Shown in pieces: positions 17,042 to 26,517 of a stretch of 64,000 bases of DNA; position 1 is the stretch's first letter; each line of letters opens with the position of its first letter. The position numbers and the translations under genes were made by a program. The stretch comes from Shewanella schlegeliana (GTDB taxonomy: Bacteria > Pseudomonadota > Gammaproteobacteria > Enterobacterales > Shewanellaceae). The DNA is taken from the NCBI RefSeq assembly GCF_016765635.1, contig NZ_JAESVD010000013.1:90033-154032 (forward strand). The letters run 5' to 3'. The notes below the pieces were generated by a model that saw nothing but the letters and a program-made list of their open reading frames with translations, was not told where the DNA came from and ran no database searches.

Positions 17042-18826
17042 ATGGTCGAGCGACAAAAACAGATTGGACGTGATCGCGTTTCACGATTAGTAAGCTGGGG
17101 ACATTGGTTTGCCTTTATTAATGGCCTACTCGCCATTATCGTCGGCTATCGCTACCTCGACAGCATTGGACTTCCTGAAACTTTTATTGGCTGGGGCTAC
17201 TTAGTGATCAGCACCATAGGCCATTTTAGCTTTTTAGCTTTTATGGTCTATTTGGTTTTTATTTTCCCGATAACGTTATTGCTTCCCTATTCAAGGATCC
17301 TCAGGGGATATGCCGCAGTCGTGGCGACTTTGAGTTTATGCTTATTGCTCTATGATACGGTTATCTATGATGATTATGGTCTTCATTTAAGCCCCTTTGT
17401 TTTTGATCTCGCATGGGCAGACTTAAATGCTCTGCTTCGCGGCACCTCATACATTATTACCCCTATTGCCATCTTGGTGATAGAACTCACCCTTGCCAAC
17501 TTCCTGTGGAAGCGGATCGAGAGAATCCGTAAGCGTAACGTCGGCAACAAGGTTGTTGCGATTGTTGGGATCTGCTTTGTGTCCAGCCACCTCATTCATA
17601 TCTGGGGCGACGCTGCCGATGTCACCGAAATTACCCATTTTGATGACGCCTATCCGCTATCCTACCCAGCAACAGCAAAGAGCTTAATGGAAAGCTATGG
17701 AATAGAAGGCATTCAAGATCACCAGAGCCAAACACCACCTAAGTCTCGCCTGCAGTATCCACTGGAGCCGATGCAGTGTCATGCCGATAGCCAACCTAAT
17801 ATATTAGTCATTGCCGTAGACAGCTTACGTGCCGATCTTGTCAATGAATCAACGATGCCGTTCCTATCGTCTTACGCTAAGCATAATGTGAACTTTACTC
17901 AGCACCTCAGTGGCGGCAACCAGTTCAATAGTGGCATGTTTAGCTTGCTCTACGGCCTACAAGGCAGTTACTCCAACGACGTAGATCTACATTATCAAAG
18001 TCCAGTATTAACCCAAGAATTAGCTTCTAAGGGCTATGAATTAGGGCTATTTACCACACAAGATACGCTGGCCTCCCCGCTGGCAATATACAAAGATTTT
18101 GAACGAATCGATGCCGAGCATCTAAATAGCTATGCCAAGTCGGATCTACAATCCATAGCCAACTGGCAGCAGTGGACCGATTCAGCCCGCCAACCTTGGT
18201 TTAGTCTGCTCAACTTAAAGTCCCCCGATAGCTACGATACACCTATCGGCTTCCTTGGCATTAAAACTGTACAATCTGAGGCTAAATTAAAACCTGCACA
18301 AAAAGTGCTATTTAACCAATATCGTCAATCGCTTAATTTTATCGATAAGCAGATTGAGCAGGTCGTGAATAGCCTACCCGAAGGGACGATGGTGGTCATT
18401 ACTGGCGTTAACGGTAAGATGTTTACCAGTAACCCCGATGAAGCACGGGTTAACCTGTCTCCAGACAGTGTTCGTGTACCTATGATCATTCATTGGCCGA
18501 ACGAAGTGTCGCCAAAACAGGTTAATTATCGCACCACCCATAACGGTTTAGTCCCAGCGATTATGACCCAAATCTTAGGCTGTACTAATCCGGCATCAGA
18601 TTACAGCTCAGACCAAAGCTTGATGCAACCAAGCGACAAGAGCTGGGTATACGTTGGCGACCATAGAATATTTGCTATTTATCAACCGTCAGAAATTACC
18701 GTAATTGACCGTCACGGCAAGTATCGGATCTATGACAGTGAGTACCGTAAACGCTTAAAGAAGAAAATGAGCGCACCAGAGTTGATTGAGGTCATGCGCG
18801 AAGGACGCCGACTACATACCCACTAA
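17042..18826 (+). CDS. yejM: YejM (PbgA/LapC), inner-membrane regulator of LPS synthesis
   Basis: A 594-residue protein with five N-terminal membrane helices (about residues 18-190, DUF3413) and a C-terminal periplasmic sulfatase/alkaline-phosphatase-like domain (about 240-560). In E. coli YejM (PbgA/LapC) senses lipid A on the periplasmic side and controls LpxC turnover through LapB. The sulfatase-like domain contains the LVIAVDSLRAD stretch. The formylglycine-type Cys/Ser motif of true sulfatases is not evident, in keeping with a regulatory role. Length is close to the E. coli protein (586). It is one of three alkaline-phosphatase-superfamily proteins in this window. Confidence 0.95.
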   Translation: MVERQKQIGRDRVSRLVSWGHWFAFINGLLAIIVGYRYLDSIGLPETFIGWGYLVISTIGHFSFLAFMVYLVFIFPITLLLPYSRILRGYAAVVATLSLCLLLYDTVIYDDYGLHLSPFVFDLAWADLNALLRGTSYIITPIAILVIELTLANFLWKRIERIRKRNVGNKVVAIVGICFVSSHLIHIWGDAADVTEITHFDDAYPLSYPATAKSLMESYGIEGIQDHQSQTPPKSRLQYPLEPMQCHADSQPNILVIAVDSLRADLVNESTMPFLSSYAKHNVNFTQHLSGGNQFNSGMFSLLYGLQGSYSNDVDLHYQSPVLTQELASKGYELGLFTTQDTLASPLAIYKDFERIDAEHLNSYAKSDLQSIANWQQWTDSARQPWFSLLNLKSPDSYDTPIGFLGIKTVQSEAKLKPAQKVLFNQYRQSLNFIDKQIEQVVNSLPEGTMVVITGVNGKMFTSNPDEARVNLSPDSVRVPMIIHWPNEVSPKQVNYRTTHNGLVPAIMTQILGCTNPASDYSSDQSLMQPSDKSWVYVGDHRIFAIYQPSEITVIDRHGKYRIYDSEYRKRLKKKMSAPELIEVMREGRRLHTH

Positions 18827-18961
18827 AGATTATAAACTAAGCAAATGAACCGTTTAAACGAATGAAGAGCTTGCGCTAATAAAAATGACTTGATAAAGTG
18901 CTGGCTCTTCAGAACGCTCCCCCTTAGTTATAAATTGCTATAACGGTTCTGTAGAATATCT

Positions 18962-19038
18962 CGGGATATGGCCTAGTCCGGTAAGGCGCTTGTCTGGGGG
19001 ACAAGAGATCACAGGTTCAAATCCTGTTATCCCGACCA
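18962..19038 (+). tRNA. tRNA-Pro (anticodon GGG)
   Basis: A 77-base tRNA with acceptor stem CGGGATA/TATCCCG, encoded CCA end, T-loop GGTTCAAATCC and anticodon stem CTTGT/ACAAG. The 7-base loop CTGGGGG gives anticodon GGG, reading CCC and CCU proline codons. It stands alone with its own terminator. Confidence 0.95.
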
Positions 19039-19046
19039 AATCAAAT

Positions 19047-19076
19047 AAAAAAGCCAGCTTATTAGCTGGTTTTTTT
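19047..19076 (+). terminator. Terminator of tRNA-Pro
   Basis: GCCAGC (19053-19058) pairs with GCTGGT (19065-19070), followed by seven T bases; the A-run before it extends the stem. Confidence 0.88.
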
Positions 19077-19131
19077 ATATCTGCACTATTTATAAATCAC
19101 AAAGCTCAGATAATTGCAGATTAGACATAAA

Positions 19132-19157
19132 AAAAGCGCTGATATTACAGCGCTTTT
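19132..19157 (-). terminator. Terminator of the small cytochrome gene
   Basis: AAAAGCGCT (19132-19140) pairs with AGCGCTTTT (19149-19157) around an 8-base loop; leftward reading gives a long T-run. It lies 17 bases after the cytochrome stop. Confidence 0.85.
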
Positions 19158-19173
19158 AATCTTGCCTGAGTAT

Positions 19174-19398
19174 TTACTCGTGACAGTCAGCACACTCTTT
19201 CATTGTTAGATCTGGAGTGTGAACTTCTTTATCTAATTCGTGAGCACTTCCCATATCGTGACAATCGTTACAAGTCGCAATGGTTGCTTCCATTTCAGTA
19301 TGCTCTTCGACATTAATTGTCTCATGGCAATCTGTACAGTTTACAGCCATAGCTGAAGCAGAAAACGCTAACGCAGCAACCAAAGTTAAATATTTCAT
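19174..19398 (-). CDS. Small periplasmic triheme c-type cytochrome
   Basis: A 74-residue secreted protein. ATG at 19398 was chosen over one six bases upstream because AAGGA is at proper distance only from it. A signal peptide (MKYLTLVAALAFSASAMA) is followed by a 56-residue mature part with three heme-attachment motifs: CTDCH, CNDCH and CADCH, plus other His residues as possible distal ligands. It resembles class III multiheme cytochromes, which shuttle electrons through the periplasm. It is shorter than, and differs from, the tetraheme CctA of Shewanella. It is monocistronic with its own terminator. Confidence 0.88.
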   Translation of the reverse strand: MKYLTLVAALAFSASAMAVNCTDCHETINVEEHTEMEATIATCNDCHDMGSAHELDKEVHTPDLTMKECADCHE

Positions 19399-19833
19399 AT
19401 GCATTCCTTAATATCGGAGTTATCGCACTTAATGTTTGTGTTGTCACAAAACTGTTAAGGCTTATTTTTGTTAATGCTGCCTAATAAATGAAAGACTTAG
19501 TCCCTCTGCAGACTTGCCTACCATGATATGACTTAACCTTAATTGAAACTTAAATTTGGCGGTGGAGTTGAACAAAAGCTGAATGGCGGACCGATGACTT
19601 TTAAAGGATGTGAGCAAGGTCAGACATATCACCAAAATAGTACTTTTTCCTTTTAATCCGCATAGATTTAAACGTCCTGTTACTCTGTAAAACCACCTCA
19701 ATCATTGACTATTTTTTATTCAAGCAGGGTTCAGCTTCTCGTTATAAGTTGCTATCACAGAACAAAGTTAATAAATTGTAAATATCGGTACCATTAATCA
19801 AAGCCATTCTAATCAAAACAAAGGCGAATTGTA
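19399..19833. other. Divergent intergenic region, cytochrome / diguanylate cyclase
   Basis: About 435 bases with no convincing gene; a 76-residue leftward frame (19471-19701) lacks family features and a clear ribosome-binding site. The cytochrome-proximal end holds the palindrome at 19435-19450. Confidence 0.5.
19435..19450 (-). promoter_or_regulatory. Palindrome upstream of the small cytochrome
   Basis: TTTGTG-TTGT-CACAAA is a perfect 6-bp inverted repeat with a 4-base spacer, about 37-52 bases upstream of the cytochrome ATG. It resembles CRP half-sites, but the spacing is too short for a normal CRP site. Confidence 0.3.
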
Positions 19834-21996
19834 TTGGGGAAAATAGAAAATAATAAACTGCTGCTAGCCTCGGTGTTAGGATTCATTGGATTAGTTATAA
19901 ACCTCTATCCCATCCATCTGTTTGCTAACATACAGCTGATCCTCGGCAACGTATCTTATGTTATTGCCGCCATATTACTTGGCCCTTGGTATGCACTTTA
20001 CACTGCAATAATTACCGTTACTGGGTTAATGATGGTCTGGGATAGTCCCCATGTATACTTTCTATTTGGCGTTGAGGCTCTCTGTCTTGGCTTTGCTAGG
20101 CGAAGCCATCTCTACGCACTATATGCCAGCTTCGGTTTTTGGTTATTCATAGGAATGCCACTGTTTTACCTGTATATTTTTCTATTCACCGACCTGCCCA
20201 GTAGCCATATCGCTTTCGTTATTTTAAAGCAAGGGATCAATGGGCTCGTCTACGCCTGTATTGGCTCACTGTTGATTATCTTAATCCCTTCTTTTTGGCA
20301 TTTTAAAAACAAGCTCAAAGACGCACCTAGGCGTACCTTCAATGCCCAGCTCACCTATACTTTCACGCTGGTTATTACCGTTGCCCTGCTGTTAGCCGCA
20401 TTACTGTTTAACAATCAGTTTATCGAACGCCAACAAGCCTTGCTTTATCAAAATATCGAAAACTCTGCCGACCATTTAGGGCTATCGACTCAGGCTTACT
20501 TAAACTCTCATACCCAAGCGATTAAGAATGCGGCTGCATGGCTCAGCCTAAATCAATATGCTGAAGTTGAGGAACAAATTTTATTATCTCAGCTGCACAC
20601 TCATTACCCGGGCTTTATCACCATGCTACTGGCAGATAAACAAGGGACTGTCATTAGTGCCAGTCCAGCGTCACTTCTTTCTAGCCTAGAGAGCCAGCCT
20701 GAATTCGATATTCGAGATAGGAGCTACTTTGTTGAAGCCTTTATTAATCAACGTCACTTCACTTCTCCCGTTTTCTTAGGTAAAGGTTTTGGGCAAGATC
20801 CGATTGTCGCCATCAGCGCACCAATCTATCGCCCTGATACTCCTCATCAGCCCATAGGGATCATCGAAGGTTCACTTGACCTACAGGAGTTCAAAGCAAT
20901 CGACCACGTCAATACTGGCAGCCATAGCCAGTCCATAGTGCTCATAGATAAAAACCGTCGAGTAATTTATGCCTCTGATAATCTGGATATTACTCCGCTG
21001 TCAGAATTTAGTTACTCGGTACCCAGTAAGAACTACATCACCCCATTTCCTATGCTTAATATCGCCCATAGTGACAATATGGCCCCTGAGTACGTCTATG
21101 CTAGTGTGAAGCTCGAAAATGACTGGCAGCTATTCGTGCTTAATCCTTTTCGCCCCTTAGTGGAACTGGTTGAAGGCATGTATTTAGCAACATTTGCAAT
21201 ATTATTTGTTGCGCTATCGATCACCATCTATATCTCGCACGTCATCAGCGGGCGCCTTACCTTGCCACTAGAAAATATCGCCAACAAATTCAGCACAACA
21301 CCACAGGGGCCTCACAGCGAATATGCGGTAGATGAAGAGTCACCGCAGGAGATCTACACACTGTTTCAGCGCTTACAACAGAGTAAAAGCCAACTTATTG
21401 GTTATCAGCTCGAACTTGAAGAAAAGGTGGCGCTGCGAACCCTAGAGTTAGAGCGCGCTAACAACAAATTACAGGCATTAGCCGAGAAAGACCCACTCAC
21501 AGGCTTGTATAATCGCCGCTACGCCGAGAATAAGTTCCCTGCTATTCAGGAGCTTTGTCAGCGTAGTGATGAAGTGATTGCCATCGCCCTACTGGACCTT
21601 GATAAGTTTAAATTCATTAATGACACTTACGGCCATGATGGTGGCGATCTCACCCTTAAACGCGTTGCCGAGCTCCTCAGTCAGGAGTTTAAACGCGACT
21701 CAGACATTATAGTGCGATATGGCGGCGAAGAGTTCTTACTGATTATGCCCCTTTGTAATGCTCTGAAAATTGAGGGGCATTTAGAAAGCTTTAGACAGAA
21801 ATTACAAGAGACGGGAATTGAACTAGAAACAGATAAAGTACAATTCCAAGTGACTGCCAGCATAGGTGCCGTCATAGGTAACGGAAGCTTCAACGCCTCA
21901 CTGGATGAGTGGGTCAAGCAGGCCGATATCAACCTTTATCAAGCCAAGAACTCTGGCAGAAACCAGCTCGTTTTCACCACCTTAGAAGACTCATAG
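19834..21996 (+). CDS. Membrane diguanylate cyclase with Cache sensor
   Basis: A 720-residue protein starting at TTG, with AAGGCG upstream. An N-terminal multi-helix membrane domain (residues 1-155), a further membrane helix (about 175-195), a periplasmic Cache-type sensor (about 200-430) with DRSYF and GSLD stretches, a helix near 450-470 and a short linker precede a GGDEF domain (about 550-720). The active site reads GGEEF at 630-634, and an RxxD inhibitory site (RDSD) lies at 621-624, five residues before it. It should make c-di-GMP with product feedback. The ligand sensed is unknown. Confidence 0.92.
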   Translation: MGKIENNKLLLASVLGFIGLVINLYPIHLFANIQLILGNVSYVIAAILLGPWYALYTAIITVTGLMMVWDSPHVYFLFGVEALCLGFARRSHLYALYASFGFWLFIGMPLFYLYIFLFTDLPSSHIAFVILKQGINGLVYACIGSLLIILIPSFWHFKNKLKDAPRRTFNAQLTYTFTLVITVALLLAALLFNNQFIERQQALLYQNIENSADHLGLSTQAYLNSHTQAIKNAAAWLSLNQYAEVEEQILLSQLHTHYPGFITMLLADKQGTVISASPASLLSSLESQPEFDIRDRSYFVEAFINQRHFTSPVFLGKGFGQDPIVAISAPIYRPDTPHQPIGIIEGSLDLQEFKAIDHVNTGSHSQSIVLIDKNRRVIYASDNLDITPLSEFSYSVPSKNYITPFPMLNIAHSDNMAPEYVYASVKLENDWQLFVLNPFRPLVELVEGMYLATFAILFVALSITIYISHVISGRLTLPLENIANKFSTTPQGPHSEYAVDEESPQEIYTLFQRLQQSKSQLIGYQLELEEKVALRTLELERANNKLQALAEKDPLTGLYNRRYAENKFPAIQELCQRSDEVIAIALLDLDKFKFINDTYGHDGGDLTLKRVAELLSQEFKRDSDIIVRYGGEEFLLIMPLCNALKIEGHLESFRQKLQETGIELETDKVQFQVTASIGAVIGNGSFNASLDEWVKQADINLYQAKNSGRNQLVFTTLEDS

Positions 21997-22060
21997 ACTC
22001 GACAAAACCGTGAGAGTAATACAGTTAGGGCGAACTTTTTAGCAGGATCGTTAGTTAATA

Positions 22061-23500
22061 TTAGGGAACGATTACCTCATCCATTTTTTCAAGCAGATAG
22101 CTATGAAAAGGGTTCCACTTTTGCCTCAACATCTCACTGGCTGACACACTGATCACGCCTCTCTCACCACGGGATGCACCAGTACCAATCTGAATATGCG
22201 GCTTTTTATCATCCCAAATCGGACCATAAAGGGCATCACTTTTTGGAAAAGGCAGTGCAACATGCGACAAAGAGTAAACCTGTTTTGGCCAACTTAACCC
22301 AAGTGATGTGACGTCGTTGTCATTTAAGCGTCTTGCTTGAAGCTCTCTGCTCTCGGGGCTCTGGTTTTCTATTAAGGTAAAGTCATAGTTAAACTCTCCC
22401 TTAGCCATCATCTGCCGGTAAGGCTCGAGTGGATCATTTAAAATAAGGCTCAAATTCACTTTGGTTCGGTTAATATCGAACAATACCAACTCATGGTCAG
22501 CATCGGGCAGCAGGCTGTATAGCGAACTGATCACCGCACTGGTATCAACGGTATCATCGGTCAGGGATTGAAACGTCAGTATGGGAGGCAACTCTTCTAG
22601 CGCTTTAAAGCCTAACTGCTGAACAAGTTGATGATTACGCAATGAAAGCTGATACACCACATCTCCGGCATTCACGGCAAAGGAGCCATATTTAAACGGA
22701 TCGTATTCGGCTTGAATGCTGTTCCAGCTTAACTTATCTAAACCGAGTACCGTCCCGAGCCTAGCCTGCCATTTTGCGCCAGCGGCAACCGGGGGTAAAC
22801 CTATTGCCGGAGAGATCAACACCATGGTTGCATAATCAGTCCCTTTGTCGGTTGCTATCTGCTCTAGCTCATGATTAAGCGCTAATGCAGCTCCGGTAGA
22901 GAAGCCAACTAAATACAGTGGTTTTTCACCTAACACCTGCTTCATATGCGCTGTTGCCAGTGCCACAGCCCCAGCCATGTCTTGCCAATAGATATGCGTC
23001 AATGCCGACGGCAAGGTACCATGACCAGGCAATCTTAAACCTAGCACATGGGCTTGGTCTTTATAGTGCTTAGCAAAGTGTGACATGGCATAAGGAGAGT
23101 CTGACATGCCGTGAATGAGTAGTACCCCAAACTCGGCATCGGCGTTGGCCCATTCATAGCTTCGATTCCAGTCTTGTGACCAGAGTGCAGGATCTGAGTA
23201 ACTGCCACGAACATAACGATTGATAACATCAAACGGCTGAGGCGCTTTGGGATCAAGATAAATCTTTTTTTCCAGCTCATCGAACAGCTTGTCTTCAAGC
23301 TGCATATACTCTGAAAAACTACTCACATCGCTGTGGGCACGATATTCTGAGGTTAATTCAGTTGTATGCCAGAGTGATAAGTCGGGACGAGAATTCAAAT
23401 ACCAAACGGCCATCGCGATTAATGCTAGGCTGGTTCCTAAGGATGCATAAAACAGCGCAAAGGCCAAATGTTTTGTCGACCCTATAATAATGGCTTTCAT
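22061..23500 (-). CDS. Membrane-anchored alpha/beta hydrolase
   Basis: A 479-residue protein with one N-terminal membrane helix (about residues 13-34) and a periplasm-facing alpha/beta-hydrolase domain. The oxyanion-hole region reads LLIHGMSDSP and the nucleophile elbow is GFSTG with Ser at residue 201. Candidate Asp (DDTVDT) and His (SHVALPFP) of the triad follow in order. It may be a lipase/esterase or a carboxypeptidase-like hydrolase; the substrate cannot be told. It is convergent with the cyclase gene and divergent from the next one, so it is probably monocistronic. Confidence 0.8.
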   Translation of the reverse strand: MKAIIIGSTKHLAFALFYASLGTSLALIAMAVWYLNSRPDLSLWHTTELTSEYRAHSDVSSFSEYMQLEDKLFDELEKKIYLDPKAPQPFDVINRYVRGSYSDPALWSQDWNRSYEWANADAEFGVLLIHGMSDSPYAMSHFAKHYKDQAHVLGLRLPGHGTLPSALTHIYWQDMAGAVALATAHMKQVLGEKPLYLVGFSTGAALALNHELEQIATDKGTDYATMVLISPAIGLPPVAAGAKWQARLGTVLGLDKLSWNSIQAEYDPFKYGSFAVNAGDVVYQLSLRNHQLVQQLGFKALEELPPILTFQSLTDDTVDTSAVISSLYSLLPDADHELVLFDINRTKVNLSLILNDPLEPYRQMMAKGEFNYDFTLIENQSPESRELQARRLNDNDVTSLGLSWPKQVYSLSHVALPFPKSDALYGPIWDDKKPHIQIGTGASRGERGVISVSASEMLRQKWNPFHSYLLEKMDEVIVP

Positions 23501-23582
23501 AATCGTCGCGATTTTCCCTAAACAAGCGTATTAGTTTAACTTACACGCTTTTACACTGAAATGGTGAGATTAAGGAGAAACA

Positions 23583-24068
23583 TTGAATAAAAATAAGCAG
23601 ATAATCGGTTTAGAAAACGCAAAAATATGTTTCTACCTGCCGACACCGCCTACGCTTGAGGCTAATTGGAGCCATACTGCGCCATTAGCAGTACAAAACC
23701 TTATCAAGATTAACGGGAATCATTGGCGCAAAATTTTAACTATTATGGCCAAAATCGCTGTAGCCAATACGAACTGGAAACGCTATCGTGACGAGCTGTT
23801 ACTCAAGCAAGATGAATCTATTTTGATTGATAGCGTTCAGCTTAATCCAAACGCCAGCGTGCATATTATTTGCGGCCAGCTAAGTGCTCAAAAGTTAAAT
23901 CTTAACTCCGCCCTCTTTAAGCCGATAACCTCAGACTCAAGCTCAAGCCATGTTAGCAAGCATACAAGCCAAGCTATCTACCTCTGCCCCTACCTTGACT
24001 ATCGCCAATTCCCAAACCAACAGATCGACATATTAAGAGCAGCATTAACTCTACCGCCACTGAGTTAA
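23583..24068 (+). CDS. Unrecognised 161-residue protein
   Basis: I do not recognise the family. The frame starts at TTG with a good AAGGAG five bases upstream. The product has no signal peptide or membrane helix. Visible are an early FYLPTPPTLEANW segment, a helical middle with several Trp, and a C-terminal LCPYLDYRQFPNQQ stretch after a Ser-rich linker. It shares a bidirectional terminator with nadE. A clear ribosome-binding site, normal codon use and tight placement favour a real gene. Confidence 0.65.
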   Translation: MNKNKQIIGLENAKICFYLPTPPTLEANWSHTAPLAVQNLIKINGNHWRKILTIMAKIAVANTNWKRYRDELLLKQDESILIDSVQLNPNASVHIICGQLSAQKLNLNSALFKPITSDSSSSHVSKHTSQAIYLCPYLDYRQFPNQQIDILRAALTLPPLS

Positions 24069-24090
24069 ACCATAATCGCGAGCCAATGAA

Positions 24091-24110
24091 AAAGGCGCCG
24101 TAGCGCCTTT
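24091..24110. terminator. Bidirectional terminator
   Basis: AAAGGCGC (24091-24098) pairs perfectly with GCGCCTTT (24103-24110) around a CGTA loop, between the convergent 161-residue gene and nadE. Confidence 0.8.
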
Positions 24111-24127
24111 AAATTCAGAGTGGATAA

Positions 24128-24958
24128 TTAGTCGTAAATCGTCGGAATTGACTCACGCTTATGTTGAGTAGCACGATAGATCCCAACCAGCTTATCATTA
24201 ACAAAATCGCTGACCTCTTTACCCTCTAGGAAATCATCAATCTGATCATAAGTAAGACCTAGGGCAACTTCATCTTCTAACTGAGGCTTACTCTCTTCTA
24301 AATCCGCCGTCGGCGCTTTGACGACTAATGTCTCTGGCGCACCTAGGAAGGCTGCGAGTTGACGAACCTGACGCTTATTAAGGCCAAACAGAGGTGCTAA
24401 ATCGCAGGCACCATCGCCCCACTTGGTATAAAATCCGGTAATATTTTCGGCGCTATGATCGGTGCCAACTACAAGCCCACCAACTAAGCCCGCGATCTCA
24501 TACTGGGCGACCATGCGCATTCTTGCTTTCACATTACCCTTAACAAAATCGACTTTATCGGCGTCAGGCAACTCAATACCCGCCGCTTCTGCTGCCGCTA
24601 AGGTTTCGGCATGTACACCATCGACTCCGAATTTTACATTCACCGTGACCAGCTTCGAAGGCTGAATAAACTGACAGGCCAGCTGAGCTTCATCTTCATC
24701 TTTTTGTACATCGTAAGGCAGGCGAACCGCGATAAACTGATAACTTTTACCGTTAGACTCACTATTGAGTTCTTCAATGGCAAGCTGACACAAGCGCCCT
24801 GCGAGTGAAGAGTCTACGCCACCACTGATCCCCAAGACTAAAGAAGAGGTACTCGATTGCTTAAGCTTTGACTTAATGAATGCGATACGTCTTTGTACTT
24901 CAAAGCCAGGATCAATAGCATTAAGCACCTTCATTTCTCTTAAGATCTGTCCTTTCAC
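24128..24958 (-). CDS. nadE: Ammonia-dependent NAD+ synthetase NadE
   Basis: A 276-residue cytosolic enzyme that amidates nicotinic acid adenine dinucleotide to NAD+ using ammonia and ATP. The PP-loop SGGVDSS lies near residues 46-52, and the family stretches VGTDHSAENITGFYTKWGDGACDLAPLFGLNKRQVR are intact in the second half. No glutaminase domain is present, as in the ammonia-dependent class. The start is GTG with GGAG eight bases upstream; an ATG eight codons later is possible but would remove conserved sequence. Confidence 0.96.
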   Translation of the reverse strand: MKGQILREMKVLNAIDPGFEVQRRIAFIKSKLKQSSTSSLVLGISGGVDSSLAGRLCQLAIEELNSESNGKSYQFIAVRLPYDVQKDEDEAQLACQFIQPSKLVTVNVKFGVDGVHAETLAAAEAAGIELPDADKVDFVKGNVKARMRMVAQYEIAGLVGGLVVGTDHSAENITGFYTKWGDGACDLAPLFGLNKRQVRQLAAFLGAPETLVVKAPTADLEESKPQLEDEVALGLTYDQIDDFLEGKEVSDFVNDKLVGIYRATQHKRESIPTIYD

Positions 24959-25126
24959 GTTCTACACTCCGATGGTAGTTGGCAGAAAAATCGATTTATA
25001 TTATGGGTGAATTCGCTCGACAATTCACGACCTGTTTAATCACAATCGTGTTAATTTAAGCGCTAACGGGCAATATGTATCATTCAGGCCCTAAAGTTGT
25101 CATTAACTCACGCAATAAGAGACTCG

Positions 25127-25771
25127 ATGGAATATCAATTACTCCTATCACTTAGCATCATTCATCTGTTGGCGCTTGCCAGCCCCGGCCCTGACTTTGC
25201 GTTAGTGGTTCGCCTTGCAACCCAAGAATCTCGCACTGCGGCAGTCGCATCGGCGCTTGGTATCGCAGTGGCCATTTTAGGCCATACCCTGTTGAGCCTA
25301 ACTGGTGTCAGCATCATTATTCAAAGTTCAAATCTATTATTTACCTTGGTTCAGCTAGCGGGAGCCAGCTACTTAGCTTGGATGGGGATTGGCGCAATAA
25401 AAGCGGCTTGGCTACACTGGCGAGATCCAGTCGCGCTGGAGAAAGCCTCAAACAGCACTGGGCTAACGGGCTTTCGCGGATTCTTGCAAGGGCTCTATAC
25501 CAATTTGCTAAACCCGAAAGCCTTGGTCTTCTTCATCACACTGTTTTCGACACTGATCACCCCAACCGTTAGCCTTTCGACCAAAAGCATGGCCGCGCTG
25601 CTGCTATTTTTATTATCTTTTATCTGGTTTAGCTTTATCGCCGTGGTGCTCTCTAAGCCCAGAGTCCAGCTGAAGATGAAAAAAGCTAGCCCATTCATCA
25701 ACCTTGTGACTGGCACTATTTTTGTTGGCGTTGCGCTGACCATTCTCTCAGGGGTCGTGGTGTCACACTAA
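25127..25771 (+). CDS. LysE/RhtB-family amino-acid exporter
   Basis: A 214-residue inner-membrane protein with six predicted helices. It carries the family signature near the start (ASPGPDFALVVR) and the GxYTNLLNPKALVFF motif near residue 130. Members export amino acids such as lysine, threonine or homoserine lactone. ATG at 25127 with AAGAGA upstream was chosen over an in-frame TTG ten codons earlier, as it starts just before the first helix. Substrate cannot be predicted. Confidence 0.93.
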   Translation: MEYQLLLSLSIIHLLALASPGPDFALVVRLATQESRTAAVASALGIAVAILGHTLLSLTGVSIIIQSSNLLFTLVQLAGASYLAWMGIGAIKAAWLHWRDPVALEKASNSTGLTGFRGFLQGLYTNLLNPKALVFFITLFSTLITPTVSLSTKSMAALLLFLLSFIWFSFIAVVLSKPRVQLKMKKASPFINLVTGTIFVGVALTILSGVVVSH

Positions 25772-26070
25772 CAGCGTACACCTAGCCAGGAATAACTCTA
25801 AGATAAAGAACTCAAACGGCTTGAGCAGTTGCCTTTCTTCGTGAGCTCGTAGTCCTTGGTATGAGCCGCTTTTATCCCCATGCAAGTGATTGAATTCGAA
25901 TTTGCAAACATGAAACGCCCTGCTCTCAAAAAACGACACAGTGCTGCAGCCTCCTATCCTGACGTTCTTGAACTGAGTAATTCTCATTATTGTGAAGCCG
26001 CCTATAGAATACGTCTTATGCTTTCACGTAAGCTCTGTCTCATTATAATCATTTCCTAAGGTAACCTGTC

Positions 26071-26415
26071 ATGTGGTGGCGAATCCTGCTTATCTGTTTA
26101 GCCTATCTTCTTATCGGTGCACATTTTTTACGTTTTGGTCAAAACACTGCCTGTATTGCTTTTGCCTTAAGCCCCTTGCTGCTGTTTATTAAAGCCAGCT
26201 GGGCCACCCGAGTATTACAGCTGGGTCTGGTTGCCTGCGCATTTCTTGTTTGGGGTGTGAGCAGTTTTGAGTATATTCAAATGCGGATCGTCGCCGAAGC
26301 ACCTTGGTATCGTTTAAGCGCGATTATGGCAGGTGTCATCGCCTTTACACTCTTCGCAGCATGGTGTGGTAACGGCATCATTCAAAAGCGTAATCAACGC
26401 AAGATTTTTAGCTAA
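26071..26415 (+). CDS. Small four-helix membrane protein of unknown function
   Basis: A 114-residue hydrophobic protein with about four membrane helices (near residues 4-20, 28-45, 50-70 and 83-103) and a basic C-terminal tail (QKRNQRK). AAGGT lies nine bases upstream of the ATG. No family is recognised. It is convergent with the ABC permease and separated from it by a strong stem-loop. Confidence 0.7.
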   Translation: MWWRILLICLAYLLIGAHFLRFGQNTACIAFALSPLLLFIKASWATRVLQLGLVACAFLVWGVSSFEYIQMRIVAEAPWYRLSAIMAGVIAFTLFAAWCGNGIIQKRNQRKIFS

Positions 26416-26436
26416 GAAGCATTAACTGACAACTTT

Positions 26437-26472
26437 GATATAACTACCTATCGCTAGATGGGTAGTTATATC
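26437..26472. terminator. Strong stem-loop between convergent genes
   Basis: GATATAACTACC (26437-26448) pairs perfectly over 12 bp with GGTAGTTATATC (26461-26472). It lies between the small membrane protein and the permease gene. No long T-run is present, so termination efficiency is uncertain. Confidence 0.6.
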
Positions 26473-26517
26473 GATATAGATTAGGGCAGCTAAGAGTGAA
26501 ACACTTGATTGGTGACA

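Noticed and set aside
19471..19701. Leftward 76-residue frame between the cytochrome and cyclase genes
   Set aside because: Composition is unlike the neighbours, no clear start signal and no recognised domain; more likely chance.
25763..25987. Leftward 74-residue frame after the LysE-type gene
   Set aside because: It overlaps the end of a secure gene, lacks a ribosome-binding site and shows no family features.
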